Positions 1-8,038 of a stretch of 64,000 bases of DNA are shown here, in pieces. The number at the start of each line of letters is the position of its first letter. Positions within the stretch are counted from its first letter, which is position 1. The notes beneath the pieces were generated by a model. The model made no database searches. It saw only the letters and a list, made by a program, of their open reading frames with translations, and had not been told where the DNA came from. Made by a program: the position numbers and the translations under genes. The stretch lies in contig NZ_CP013747.1 in the NCBI RefSeq assembly GCF_001484605.1, positions 496,001 through 560,000 of the forward strand, written 5' to 3'. This DNA comes from Pseudarthrobacter sulfonivorans (lineage in GTDB: Bacteria; Actinomycetota; Actinomycetes; Actinomycetales; Micrococcaceae).

Positions 1-875
1 CTGTAGTCGTGGCCGGCTGCCGACTCCTGGACCCAGGTCCGGCCACGCAGCTGCGCGACTTCCCCGGTCAGAGGGTCGAACGTGGCCACGGAAACGTCGT
101 CCGGAAGCTGGGCCGCGATGGCACTGAGCCGCTTGGGCTTGGTGCCGGGTGCAGGAGCCAGCAGCACCAGTGGGCGGGAACCGTTCGACGGCGCTGCCAC
201 CTCCACGCGTTCGATGCCGGTCAGGTCGAGGTCCCACAAGCGCAGCCGGTTGATGCGCTCCGTTGCGAGCGGCATCTCCCGGACGGCAATGATGTGGTCG
301 GAACGGTGCGCGTGCATGCCAAGTTTGCCGCCCGGAGTCACCGAGAAGCTGGCGCGCGTCCGCCACCCCAGGCCAGTGCCGGCGTCGTACGTTGGCTCAG
401 TCTCCTGGCTGGAATCCGGCCCGCCCGCTTCCACAGCCTCCACGAGGTTTCCGAGGTCCAGCCCGTCGGGCAGGCGTTCGACGGCGGCGAGGCGCTGAAG
501 CTGTTCGGCCAGTACCGCCGACTTGAGCGTGCGCTGTCGGGCCAGCGAGATGTGGCCGAATTCGGCTCCGCCCACCGGTGGATGTCCGTGGGCCCAGGCG
601 CGGAGGGAGTCCGCCGGACGCCAGAAGTGCTCCACGCGGTCCGGGGACGCTTCGAGGACTTCCACCACGTCGGCGCGCCAGAATTTGGCTGATTCACCGG
701 CGTCGGTCAGCCGGACACGGACTTTTTCGCCGGGGATGCCGTGCCGGACAAAGATCACCCTGCCCTCGTGCCGGGCCACGCAGTGGCCGCCGTGGGCCAC
801 CGGGCCGACGTCGAGCACCAGTTCGGTGGGGGCTGCCGTGGCAGTTGCGGGGTGGCTCTGGGTCTGGGGGTTCAT
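1..875 (-). CDS. Class I SAM-dependent RNA methyltransferase (TrmA/RlmD family), 3' end outside window
   Basis: Reading from the ATG at 875 gives an open frame that runs off the left edge, so about 291 N-terminal residues are visible. It begins with a TRAM-type RNA-binding domain (roughly residues 15-75, with the pattern VGPVAHGGHCVARHEGRVIF followed by PGEKVRVRL), typical of uracil-5 methyltransferases of the TrmA/RlmC/RlmD group. The central insert follows. The SAM site and catalytic Cys lie outside the window, so the target (tRNA or 23S rRNA) cannot be decided. The start overlaps the stop of the upstream permease gene by 4 bp (ATGA), indicating translational coupling. The same permease-methyltransferase pair is known in mycobacteria (Rv2690c-Rv2689c, from memory). 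Confidence 0.85.
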   Translation of the reverse strand, partial: MNPQTQSHPATATAAPTELVLDVGPVAHGGHCVARHEGRVIFVRHGIPGEKVRVRLTDAGESAKFWRADVVEVLEASPDRVEHFWRPADSLRAWAHGHPPVGGAEFGHISLARQRTLKSAVLAEQLQRLAAVERLPDGLDLGNLVEAVEAGGPDSSQETEPTYDAGTGLGWRTRASFSVTPGGKLGMHAHRSDHIIAVREMPLATERINRLRLWDLDLTGIERVEVAAPSNGSRPLVLLAPAPGTKPKRLSAIAAQLPDDVSVATFDPLTGEVAQLRGRTWVQESAAGHDY

Positions 876-2848
876 CGGATATCCTGCATGTTTTTGGCTT
901 CTTCGGACGATTTCAACTGCCACGGGACACTGGCCACCATCACGCCAGGTTCGAAGTGCAGCCGGGTTTTGATACGCAGCGCTGTCTGGTTGTGAACCAG
1001 CTGTTCCCACCATTTACCGACCACGTATTCGGGAATGTAGACCACGATCAGGTCGCGGGGGGAATCACGGCGCATGTTCTTGACGTATTCCATAATGGGC
1101 GTGATGGTTTCCCGGTACGGGCTGGCGAGGACGGTCAGCGGCACGGGGATCTCCAGCTTTTCCCAGTCGGCAACCGTGTGCGCGGTTTCCTCTGCGTTGA
1201 TGTCCACCGTGATGGCGTCCAGCCGCGACGGCCTCGACGCCCGGGCGTAGGCCAGGGCACGCAACACCGGCTTGCGCACGTGGGACACCAACAGTACCGC
1301 GTGCACCCTTGATGGCAGGGCCCGCGGCGAGGAGTCCTCGTCCACGGCCAGTTCCTTGGCCACGTTGTCATAGTGTGCCCGGATGCTCCACATGATCAGG
1401 AACAGGATAAACATGGCCAGCAGCGCGATCCACGCGCCTTGCTGGAACTTGGTGATCAGCACGATCACCAGCACCAGGGACGTCATGCCGAACCCGATGC
1501 TGTTGATGGTGCGGGACTTCACCATCCGGCGTCGGGTGGCTTTGTCCTTGGCGAGCTTGAGGTGCCTCCCCCAATGCCGGATCATGCCCAGCTGGCTGAG
1601 GGTAAAGGAAATAAAGACGCCCACGATGTAGAGCTGGATCAGTTTCGTGACGTCGCCGTTGAACGCGAGGATCAGGACCAACGCTCCGGCGGCCAGGGCA
1701 AGGACACCGTTGCTGAACGCCAGGCGGTCTCCCCTGGTCCGCAGCTGGCGCGGCAGGTAGCCGTCCTGGGCGAGGATGGAGCCAAGTACCGGGAACCCGT
1801 TGAAGGCGGTGTTCGAGGCGAACACCAGGATCACTCCGGTGGCGGCGACCACGATGAAGAACAGGATTGATCCCGGGCCGAAGATGGTCTGGGCGATCTG
1901 ACTGATGGCAGGACTCTGAATGTAATCCTCCGGCAGCGGCAGGCCGTTCATCAGGAATTCCGTCGCCGGATCCAGCACAATGTGCACCTTCGTGGCGTTG
2001 GCCAGAAAGATGATGCCGGCCAGCATGGACGAGGCGATGACGCCGAGCAGCAACAGCGTGGTGGCCGCGTTTTTGCTCTTCGGTTTCTGGAAGTTCGGCA
2101 CACCGTTGCTGATGGCCTCAATGCCGGTCAGCGCGGCGGCGCCGGAGGAGAACGCCCGGAGCAGGAGGAAGGCGCCGGCCAGGCCCACCAGCCCTTCGTC
2201 GAAACCGGGAGCCGGCACAATCTCGAAGGCCGCCGACGGTGCTTCGCCCAGCTGTCCTGTCGCGGCCTGGAAGACTCCCACCGCTGTCATGCCGAGGATC
2301 GCCGCCATAAAAATGTACGTGGGGACGGCGAAAACGCTGCCGGCTTCCTTGATGCCGCGGAGGTTAACGAGGGCAAGGATTACGACGCCGATTGTGGCGA
2401 ACAGGGCCTGTTGCCCATGCAGGGACGGGACCGCCGTGGTGAGGTAGGTGGCCGCCGAGGACATCGAGACGGCCACCGTCAGGACGTAGTCCACCAGGAG
2501 CGCCGAGGCCACAGTCAGCCCGGAAAACTTGCCCAGGTTTTCATTGGCGATCTCGTAGTCTCCGCCGCCGGAAGGGTAGGCGTGCACGTTCTGCCGGTAG
2601 GACGCCACCACAGTCAGGAGGACCACCATGACGGCCAGGCCCACCCACGGCGAAAAGGCCACCGCACTCACGCCGGCCAGGGCCAGGGTGAGCAGGATTT
2701 CATCGGGGGCATAGGCCACCGAGGACAGTGCGTCGGAAGCGAAAACCGGAAGTGCTATCCGTTTGGGGAGCAAGGTATGGGCGAGCCTGTCATTCCTGAA
2801 GGGCCTGCCCACCAGCACCCGTTTCACGGCATTCAATATAGTCAGCAC
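872..2848 (-). CDS. APC-superfamily permease, KimA-like potassium importer candidate
   Basis: 658 residues: about 12 membrane helices (residues 40-500) followed by a cytosolic domain of about 150 residues. The N-terminal motif FASDALSSVAYAPDEIL resembles the B. subtilis KimA (YdaO) family. The C-terminal domain carries that family's landmarks SPYRETITPIMEYV, then LVHNQTALRIKTRLHF and VASVPWQL. KimA is a proton-coupled K+ importer. The gene is divergent from two TrkA/CeoB-like genes, and no TrkH is visible, so potassium transport fits the context. Start is GTG with TAGCTT six bases upstream and no Shine-Dalgarno. Family placement is from motif recall; transport substrate is inferred. Confidence 0.8.
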   Translation of the reverse strand: MLTILNAVKRVLVGRPFRNDRLAHTLLPKRIALPVFASDALSSVAYAPDEILLTLALAGVSAVAFSPWVGLAVMVVLLTVVASYRQNVHAYPSGGGDYEIANENLGKFSGLTVASALLVDYVLTVAVSMSSAATYLTTAVPSLHGQQALFATIGVVILALVNLRGIKEAGSVFAVPTYIFMAAILGMTAVGVFQAATGQLGEAPSAAFEIVPAPGFDEGLVGLAGAFLLLRAFSSGAAALTGIEAISNGVPNFQKPKSKNAATTLLLLGVIASSMLAGIIFLANATKVHIVLDPATEFLMNGLPLPEDYIQSPAISQIAQTIFGPGSILFFIVVAATGVILVFASNTAFNGFPVLGSILAQDGYLPRQLRTRGDRLAFSNGVLALAAGALVLILAFNGDVTKLIQLYIVGVFISFTLSQLGMIRHWGRHLKLAKDKATRRRMVKSRTINSIGFGMTSLVLVIVLITKFQQGAWIALLAMFILFLIMWSIRAHYDNVAKELAVDEDSSPRALPSRVHAVLLVSHVRKPVLRALAYARASRPSRLDAITVDINAEETAHTVADWEKLEIPVPLTVLASPYRETITPIMEYVKNMRRDSPRDLIVVYIPEYVVGKWWEQLVHNQTALRIKTRLHFEPGVMVASVPWQLKSSEEAKNMQDIR

Positions 2849-2854
2849 TCCACA

Positions 2855-2860
2855 AAGCTA
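2855..2860 (-). promoter_or_regulatory. Putative -10 hexamer of the KimA-like gene (leaderless)
   Basis: TAGCTT read on the minus strand ends six bases before the GTG start. No Shine-Dalgarno sequence fits in between, so transcription probably starts at or next to the start codon. Confidence 0.45.
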
Positions 2861-2966
2861 GTCTGATTCCCCGCCCATGTCATGACGGCGTCCGGGCGGA
2901 TGCAGCACGCGCGCGGCCGGTAGAGTTCTAGCAGCAGCAACAGGCTACGGAAGTTGAGGAGATACG

Positions 2967-3638
2967 GTGGCGCATTTCGTGATCATGGGATGTGGCCGGG
3001 TAGGGGCCACTCTGGCGCACACGCTGGAGGACGCCGGTCATTCCGTCGCCATCATCGACCAGGACGACCGCGCGTTCCGCCGGCTTCGGCAGGGCTTCAC
3101 GGGCCGGAAAGTCACCGGCGTGGGCTTCGACCGGGACACCCTCCAGCAGGCCGGCGTGGCAGAGGCGTACGCCTTCGCGGCCGTTTCCAGCGGTGACAAC
3201 TCCAACATCCTGGCCACCCGCGTGGCGCGCGAGACCTTCCACGTCCCCCACGTTGTGGCCAGGATCTACGATCCCGGCCGGGCAGAAATCTATCAACGGC
3301 TCGGCATCCCCACCGTGGCCGCCGTCCGGTGGAGCGCAGACCAGGTCTTGCGCCGCATCCTGCCCGAACAGCATCTCGCCGGCGACTTCCGCGAGCCTTC
3401 CGGCCGGCTGGTCCTCGCCGAGGTGGACCTCGACGCCGGCTGGATCGGCCACCGGATCAGCGAGGTCGAAAAAGCTGCCGACATCCGGGTGGCATACCTC
3501 ACCAGGTTCGGCGAGGGCATGCTTCCGGAAACCGGGACTTCGTACCAGGACGGCGACACAGTCCACGCCATGCTGCCGGTGGACCGCAGTTCCCAGGTCG
3601 CCCAGATTCTGGCCAAAGCACCCGCCAAGGAGTTGTAG
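2967..3638 (+). CDS. TrkA-family potassium transport regulator (CeoB-like)
   Basis: 223 residues. N-terminal Rossmann/RCK domain with the dinucleotide-binding motif GCGRVGATLAHTLEDAGH (residues 8-25) and acidic DQDD at the end of the second strand; C-terminal RCK_C domain (about 135-220). TrkA proteins sit on the cytosolic face of K+ transporters and gate them by binding nucleotides. The GTG start is preceded by GAGGAG at 5 bp spacing. The stop overlaps the start of a second TrkA gene by one base. From memory this is the M. tuberculosis ceoB-ceoC (Rv2691-Rv2692) arrangement. The divergent KimA-like permease is the likely partner. Confidence 0.9.
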   Translation: MAHFVIMGCGRVGATLAHTLEDAGHSVAIIDQDDRAFRRLRQGFTGRKVTGVGFDRDTLQQAGVAEAYAFAAVSSGDNSNILATRVARETFHVPHVVARIYDPGRAEIYQRLGIPTVAAVRWSADQVLRRILPEQHLAGDFREPSGRLVLAEVDLDAGWIGHRISEVEKAADIRVAYLTRFGEGMLPETGTSYQDGDTVHAMLPVDRSSQVAQILAKAPAKEL

Positions 3639-4387
3639 TGAAAGTTGTTATCGTCGGCGCCGGCAGCGTCGGGTCATCGATCGCCAGGGAACTGCTGGCC
3701 CACAAGCACGAAATCCTGCTGATCGACCTCAAGCCTGAGGTCATCGGACGCAGCGGGCTGCGCGGCGCGCACTGGCTCGTGGGCGACGCCTGCGAGCTCA
3801 GCACCCTGCAGGGAGCGAAGGTGGAGGACGCCGACGTCGTTGTTTCAGCCACGGGCGACGACAAGGTGAACCTGGTGGTCTCGCTCCTGGCCAAGACCGA
3901 GTTCGGGGTGGGCCGCACGGTGGGCCGGGTCAACAACCCCAAGAACGACTGGATGTTCAACGACTCCTGGGGCGTGGACGTTGCCGTCAACACCCCCCAG
4001 CTGATGACCGCGCTTGTGGAGGAAGCGGTGGAGATCGGTGACCTGGTCCGGCTCCTGACGCTGCAGACCGGCGTCGCTTCGCTGGTGGAGTTCACGGTGC
4101 CGCACGATTCGCACGTCATTGGCCTGACGGTGGGCGACATCCTTTGGCCCGAGGACGCCACGCTGGTGGCAATCCTCCGGGACCACGCACCCATCACTCC
4201 CAGCCGGGATGACGTCATTGATGGCGGGGACGAGTTGTTTTTCGTCACCACTATCGCGGCCGAGGATCAGTTGCGTGCGCTGCTGTCGCCCGAATCAACG
4301 GAGGAGCCGGAGGAGGCCTCCCATGAGCCCGAAGGCGTGCAGCCTGCCGAAACTCAGACGCCGGAGGACGACGGCTTCGGCGGGTGA
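3638..4387 (+). CDS. TrkA-family potassium transport regulator (CeoC-like)
   Basis: 249 residues from a GTG start that shares one base with the preceding stop codon (TAGTG), with AAGGAG 5 bp upstream. The N-terminus has the Rossmann signature VIVGAGSVGSSIARELL, followed by an RCK_C domain around residues 130-215 and an acidic, low-complexity tail of about 30 residues rich in E and P. It is a paralogue of the gene before it; two TrkA subunits together suggest a hetero-oligomeric gating ring. Its 3' end overlaps the 3' end of the convergent DUF3159 gene by 34 bp. Confidence 0.9.
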   Translation: MKVVIVGAGSVGSSIARELLAHKHEILLIDLKPEVIGRSGLRGAHWLVGDACELSTLQGAKVEDADVVVSATGDDKVNLVVSLLAKTEFGVGRTVGRVNNPKNDWMFNDSWGVDVAVNTPQLMTALVEEAVEIGDLVRLLTLQTGVASLVEFTVPHDSHVIGLTVGDILWPEDATLVAILRDHAPITPSRDDVIDGGDELFFVTTIAAEDQLRALLSPESTEEPEEASHEPEGVQPAETQTPEDDGFGG

Positions 4388-5106
4388 TCCGACGTCGGGG
4401 CGTCGGCGTCCGCCGGTACCGGCCGGGTGACAAGCCACGCGATCCAGACGCCGAGGATATAGAGCGGCGCCCCCATGATCAGGCGGGTCGTGGCCAGGGC
4501 GGCGAGTCCGTCCTCGCCCATCAGGTACAGGGGAACCTGAACGATCAGCCGAAGTACCAGGACCGCCACGATGATCCACGTGCCCAGGCGGTAAGCCTTA
4601 AGCCGCGCGGGATCCTTGCGCCAGTCCAGCCCTTCGTTGCGGATGATCCCGAACAGCAGGCCGGCCACCGGCCACTTGATCGCGATGGAGATCACCATGG
4701 CGAGGATGTAGGCGGTGTTCGTGAAGAAGCCCGGCAGGTAGAAGTCCTCGGCCTTGCCCGTAGTGTTCGCGAGCCAGGCCGAGATTCCCACGCCCACCAC
4801 GCCGGCGAGGGCCTGGGTCAGCGGGCGCCGCTGGACGAGGCGGACCACCGTAAACACCGCGGCGGAGGCCAGCGCGGCCACCAGCGACGGCGTCAGGTCC
4901 CGCGTGATGGTAAAGGCGATCAGGAAGACCAGGCCGGGCACAATGCTCTCGGCGATACCCTGGATTCCTCCGGCGCTCTTGAGGACATCGATCCGGCCGT
5001 CATGCGTGCGGTGCAGGCCGGCTTTGGCTGCATAGCCCTCAGCAAGTCCCTTCACCGCGGACGGCTCGGGCTGTTTGGACGGCTCGGGCTGCTGGGGCGA
5101 GGTCAT
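4354..5106 (-). CDS. DUF3159 family membrane protein
   Basis: 250 residues. A hydrophilic N-terminus with repeated QPEPSKQPEPS is followed by a polytopic membrane region (about 50-235) with five or six helices, in the pattern of DUF3159 proteins such as M. tuberculosis Rv2693c (recall). Function unknown. Its start overlaps the stop of the OB-fold gene by 4 bp (ATGA), so it ends the dut-DUF3710-OB-DUF3159 operon. Its last 34 bases overlap the convergent ceoC-like gene. Confidence 0.85.
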   Translation of the reverse strand: MTSPQQPEPSKQPEPSAVKGLAEGYAAKAGLHRTHDGRIDVLKSAGGIQGIAESIVPGLVFLIAFTITRDLTPSLVAALASAAVFTVVRLVQRRPLTQALAGVVGVGISAWLANTTGKAEDFYLPGFFTNTAYILAMVISIAIKWPVAGLLFGIIRNEGLDWRKDPARLKAYRLGTWIIVAVLVLRLIVQVPLYLMGEDGLAALATTRLIMGAPLYILGVWIAWLVTRPVPADADAPTSDHPPKPSSSGV

Positions 5107-5417
5107 TCGTTCTCCTGGCGGGAAAGTATTTCATAGCGTGGATTGAACATGGTGGGCAGGCCTTGGCTTTGGGACAGCATGCCCTCAAGGCGGACTACGG
5201 TCCCGGCCTCGATGCCCGGCACCCTGCGCCGCCCCAGCCAGACAACACGCAGGCGGCCACCCGTTCCCTGGGCCGGTTTGGCGCCCGTCTCGCGAATGTC
5301 GGGGTCCGAGACAATGGCGGTGAATGCCGCGTTCCGGTCCGCGGGCATGTAAGTGACCGATTCGATGTGCCCCTGGCACACCACCCTCCCCCGTTCCGGC
5401 AGCCGGCTGACCGGCAT
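5103..5417 (-). CDS. OB-fold nucleic-acid-binding domain protein
   Basis: 104 residues from the ATG at 5417. The frame stays open further upstream into the DUF3710 gene, but that is overlap rather than coding sequence. The core (about residues 12-100) reads as a small OB-fold: GRVVCQGHIESVTYMPADR, a basic strand RLRVVWLGRRRVPGIEAGT, then VRLEGMLSQSQGLPTMFNPRYEI. Single OB-fold proteins of this type lie between DUF3710 and DUF3159 in actinobacteria (Rv2694c-like, from memory). Ligand unknown. It is coupled to DUF3159 by a 4-bp stop/start overlap. A GTG about 35 bases downstream is an alternative start. Confidence 0.75.
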   Translation of the reverse strand: MPVSRLPERGRVVCQGHIESVTYMPADRNAAFTAIVSDPDIRETGAKPAQGTGGRLRVVWLGRRRVPGIEAGTVVRLEGMLSQSQGLPTMFNPRYEILSRQENE

Positions 5418-5457
5418 CCCCGCGTCCGGGGAGGAGTCCGGGGGACCTTGGCGGGAA

Positions 5458-6195
5458 TCAGCCAATCTGGGTGGTTTCCGGACCACGTTCGGGGCCCTTG
5501 AACTCGGGGGCATTGAATTCGGGGGCACCAAGCGGCGGGGTGACGCTGGCATCCTTGGGCAGCCGCAGCTGAAGCAGGTCCCGGGGCGGCATGGGGCTGT
5601 CGCCCCGGATGACCACAATCTTGCGGAAAAGGGACTCAAGCGGTGCCGCAGCCTCGCGCTCCATCGCTGCCGCGCCGCCCAGGACGCCGCGCAGGAACCA
5701 ACGCGGCCCGTCGATGCCGATGAAGCGCGCCACCCGGTAGCCCTGGCTGCCGTCCTGTGCACCGGCGGGCAGTTTGGCGATCAGTTCGGTTCCGAAGCCG
5801 CCCTGGACTTCTTCAACCTGCCCGCCCTGGCTTCCCACGGACTGACCGATCTGTTCGCGGATCTCGTCCCACAGTCCCTCGGTCTTGGGAGCAGCAAACG
5901 CCTGCAGCTGAAGGCTGGAGCCGTTCAGGTCCATGGTCACAGCGACCACGCGCTGGGTGGCTTCCTCAACTTCGAGCCGGAGCTGGAGCCCCTCGCTCGG
6001 GGAAATCAGCAGCGCGCCGAGGTCAACATATCCCTCGCGGCTGGAGACCTCGGAAACATCAAAGGGGCCAGAGACCCGACGCCCGGTGTCCACCGAGGCC
6101 GTGTCAGCGGAATCCGTTGATTCCACTGAGGCCTGGGATTCGTCCGGGTCGGCCGGATGTTCCTTCTTTGATTTCCTGCCGAGCCCAAAAACCAT
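5458..6195 (-). CDS. DUF3710 family protein
   Basis: 245 residues from the ATG at 6195, chosen because AAGGAG lies 9 bp upstream and the protein then starts with MVFGLGRKSKK, a common actinobacterial N-terminus. An acidic/serine-rich linker (about 12-45) precedes a folded domain with GPFDVSEV and GPRWFLRGVLGGAA. DUF3710 proteins are soluble and of unknown function, and are usually encoded beside dut. The order dut-DUF3710-OB-DUF3159 is kept in mycobacteria (recall). Confidence 0.85.
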   Translation of the reverse strand: MVFGLGRKSKKEHPADPDESQASVESTDSADTASVDTGRRVSGPFDVSEVSSREGYVDLGALLISPSEGLQLRLEVEEATQRVVAVTMDLNGSSLQLQAFAAPKTEGLWDEIREQIGQSVGSQGGQVEEVQGGFGTELIAKLPAGAQDGSQGYRVARFIGIDGPRWFLRGVLGGAAAMEREAAAPLESLFRKIVVIRGDSPMPPRDLLQLRLPKDASVTPPLGAPEFNAPEFKGPERGPETTQIG

Positions 6196-6267
6196 GGGGT
6201 TTGTCTCCTTAGTTGTGAAAGTGACTCGCCGGGCCCGGTGGGTACCGTCGGAAGTCTTGCTGCCGCG

Positions 6268-6287
6268 GGCAACCAACGCTGGTTGCC
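6268..6287. repeat. Inverted repeat between dut and DUF3710
   Basis: GGCAACCA, four bases, TGGTTGCC: a perfect 8-bp stem in the 105-bp gap between dut and DUF3710. There is no T-run on either side, so it is more likely an RNA-processing or pausing hairpin within the operon than a full terminator. Confidence 0.45.
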
Positions 6288-6300
6288 GCCGTCGGCTGTG

Positions 6301-6849
6301 TCAGGCGTTTGGCGAGGTGAAGCCGCCGGTGGATCCGAATCCGCCGGCTCCCCGCACCGATTCGCTCAATTCGTTGACGGGGACAAACTGCGCATATTCC
6401 ACCCGCTGGATCACCATCTGTGCAATTCTATCGCCGCGCCGCAGCTCGATGGCGTTCCTGGAGTCGGTGTTCAGGAGGGTCACGGAAATTTCCCCGCGAT
6501 AACCGGCATCCACAGTGCCGGGCGCATTGACGATAGTCAGCCCATGCTTCGTGGCCAGGCCGGAGCGAGGGTGGATCAGGGCTACAAACCCGTCCGGCAG
6601 CGCGATGGAAACACCGGTAGCCACCAGCTTCCGCTCCCCCGGCGCCAGGACCACATCTTCCCTGGTCCGCAGGTCAGCTCCCGCATCGCCGGGGTGGGCA
6701 TAGGAAGGTGCCTCCAGCCCGGCGTCGAGCATTTTCAGCTGCACCTGCAGCGTCGGGGCCCCGTAGGCTGGGGCGGCATCCGGTGCAGAGCCGGCGAGCT
6801 CATTGTCAGGAACGGTTTCAACAGTGGCAAGTTCGTCAGTCACAGTCAC
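6301..6849 (-). CDS. dut: dUTP diphosphatase (dUTPase)
   Basis: 182 residues. Hydrolyses dUTP to dUMP and pyrophosphate, keeping uracil out of DNA and feeding dTMP synthesis. The five trimeric-dUTPase motifs are present in order: [55 protein letters not shown] and the P-loop-like [10 protein letters not shown] at the C-terminus. It has about 28 extra N-terminal residues compared with the usual 150-155; an internal start is possible. First gene of the operon dut-DUF3710-OB-DUF3159, with a divergent DUF3093 gene upstream. Confidence 0.97.
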   Translation of the reverse strand: MTVTDELATVETVPDNELAGSAPDAAPAYGAPTLQVQLKMLDAGLEAPSYAHPGDAGADLRTREDVVLAPGERKLVATGVSIALPDGFVALIHPRSGLATKHGLTIVNAPGTVDAGYRGEISVTLLNTDSRNAIELRRGDRIAQMVIQRVEYAQFVPVNELSESVRGAGGFGSTGGFTSPNA

Positions 6850-6958
6850 TCACTCTAACGCCCAGCCGCAGTTCCGTCCTAGATTCAACGGGACGCCGCA
6901 GGCCAAGACAGGATGAACCCAAGATGAAATAGCCAGCCAAAGGTGGAAAGCTGGTGAC

Positions 6959-7447
6959 ATGCCCGAATCCAGCTCCACCGCGCCCGTCCCTGACGCCCCC
7001 TCCGCCGGCACCCCGGCAGTTTTCCGGGAGAGGCTGTGGCCGAACGTCTGGATCTGGATCATCGCGGCGGGGATCTCCGGTGCCGGGATCCTCGTTTTCG
7101 CCCCGATCAGCATGGTTGCGGGCTATACGGCGGCAGGCGTCCTGTTCACGATCATGGCTGTCCTGCTCGTGCTGTCCACTCCGACGATCCTGGTCACCAG
7201 TGACGCCTTGACGGTAGGACGCGCCACCATTGAGCGCCGCTTCGTCGGCGAGGCGGCAGCGTTCCACGGCAAAGACGCCACGGCCCAGCGGGGGACCCGG
7301 CTCAATGGCCTCGCCTACCTGTGCATCCGTGGCTGGATCGACCCGGTGGTGCGGATCGAAATCACGGACCCGTCTGACCGGACCCCCTATTGGCTGACGT
7401 CGTCCAGGCGGCCCGAGGAACTCGCTGCCGCGCTTTCGCGGAAATAG
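6959..7447 (+). CDS. DUF3093 family membrane protein
   Basis: 162 residues. A short Pro/Ala-rich N-terminus is followed by two closely spaced membrane helices (about residues 30-78) and a C-terminal soluble part ending in WLTSSRRPEELAAALS. This matches the DUF3093 family, which is conserved next to dut in actinobacteria (Rv2698-like, recall). Function unknown. It is divergent from dut, and its stop is 10 bp from the stop of the convergent DUF4193 gene. Confidence 0.85.
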   Translation: MPESSSTAPVPDAPSAGTPAVFRERLWPNVWIWIIAAGISGAGILVFAPISMVAGYTAAGVLFTIMAVLLVLSTPTILVTSDALTVGRATIERRFVGEAAAFHGKDATAQRGTRLNGLAYLCIRGWIDPVVRIEITDPSDRTPYWLTSSRRPEELAAALSRK

Positions 7448-7457
7448 GCACCCCGGA

Positions 7458-7757
7458 TCAGCCCTCGCACTCCTTGCAATAGAAGTGGCCGTCCTTTTCC
7501 CGCGCAATCTGCGAACGGTGCCGGACCAGGAAGCACGAGAAACACGTAAACTCGTCCGCTTGTGGAGGCACCACCAGAACCAGCAGCTCCTCGCCGGACA
7601 GGTCCGCCCCGGGAAGCTCGTAGCCTGCGGCGAGGTCGCTTTCGTCCACATCAACCGCAGCCGTCGGGTTATCTGATCGCCGCGTTTTCAGATCTTCCAG
7701 CGAATCCTCGGTGAGGTCTTCTTCGGATTTTCGCGGCGCATCGTAGTCGGTGGCCAT
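7458..7757 (-). CDS. DUF4193 family zinc-ribbon-like protein
   Basis: 99 residues. Acidic N-terminal half and a C-terminal ribbon with two Cys pairs, CFSC (about 73-76) and CKEC (about 95-98), separated by about 19 residues with HR and FY, suggesting a bound zinc. This is the DUF4193 pattern (Rv2699c-like, recall), a very conserved actinobacterial protein without an assigned function. It may contact nucleic acid or RNA polymerase, but nothing in the sequence proves that. Confidence 0.88.
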   Translation of the reverse strand: MATDYDAPRKSEEDLTEDSLEDLKTRRSDNPTAAVDVDESDLAAGYELPGADLSGEELLVLVVPPQADEFTCFSCFLVRHRSQIAREKDGHFYCKECEG

Positions 7758-8038
7758 CTCGGCTTAACTCCGTTCCTTTCCGGTCAGCGGGTGACACCCT
7801 TGACAACACCGGACACCTCATGTTTGTGCCCGGCGTGGGCTCATCCTTCCGCATGCATGCGGCAAAATCCAGACTTCCGCGCGGGTGCGGTCCGCTGGCA
7901 CTGCGCAAACCCCCGCTGCTGACCGCACTGGCGTCCGAAAGTGCCGGAATATCGCGGCGCGCCCTTGCTCCTAACCCAAAAGGGTGCCGGTCAGTGGCAG
8001 AGTTTCGATTGATAGTAATGCCAGGGTGGAGGATTTGT

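Noticed and set aside
9..692. Long plus-strand open frame opposite the RNA methyltransferase
   Set aside because: Arg/Gly/His-rich translation without family motifs; it is the antisense shadow of a clear minus-strand gene in GC-rich DNA.
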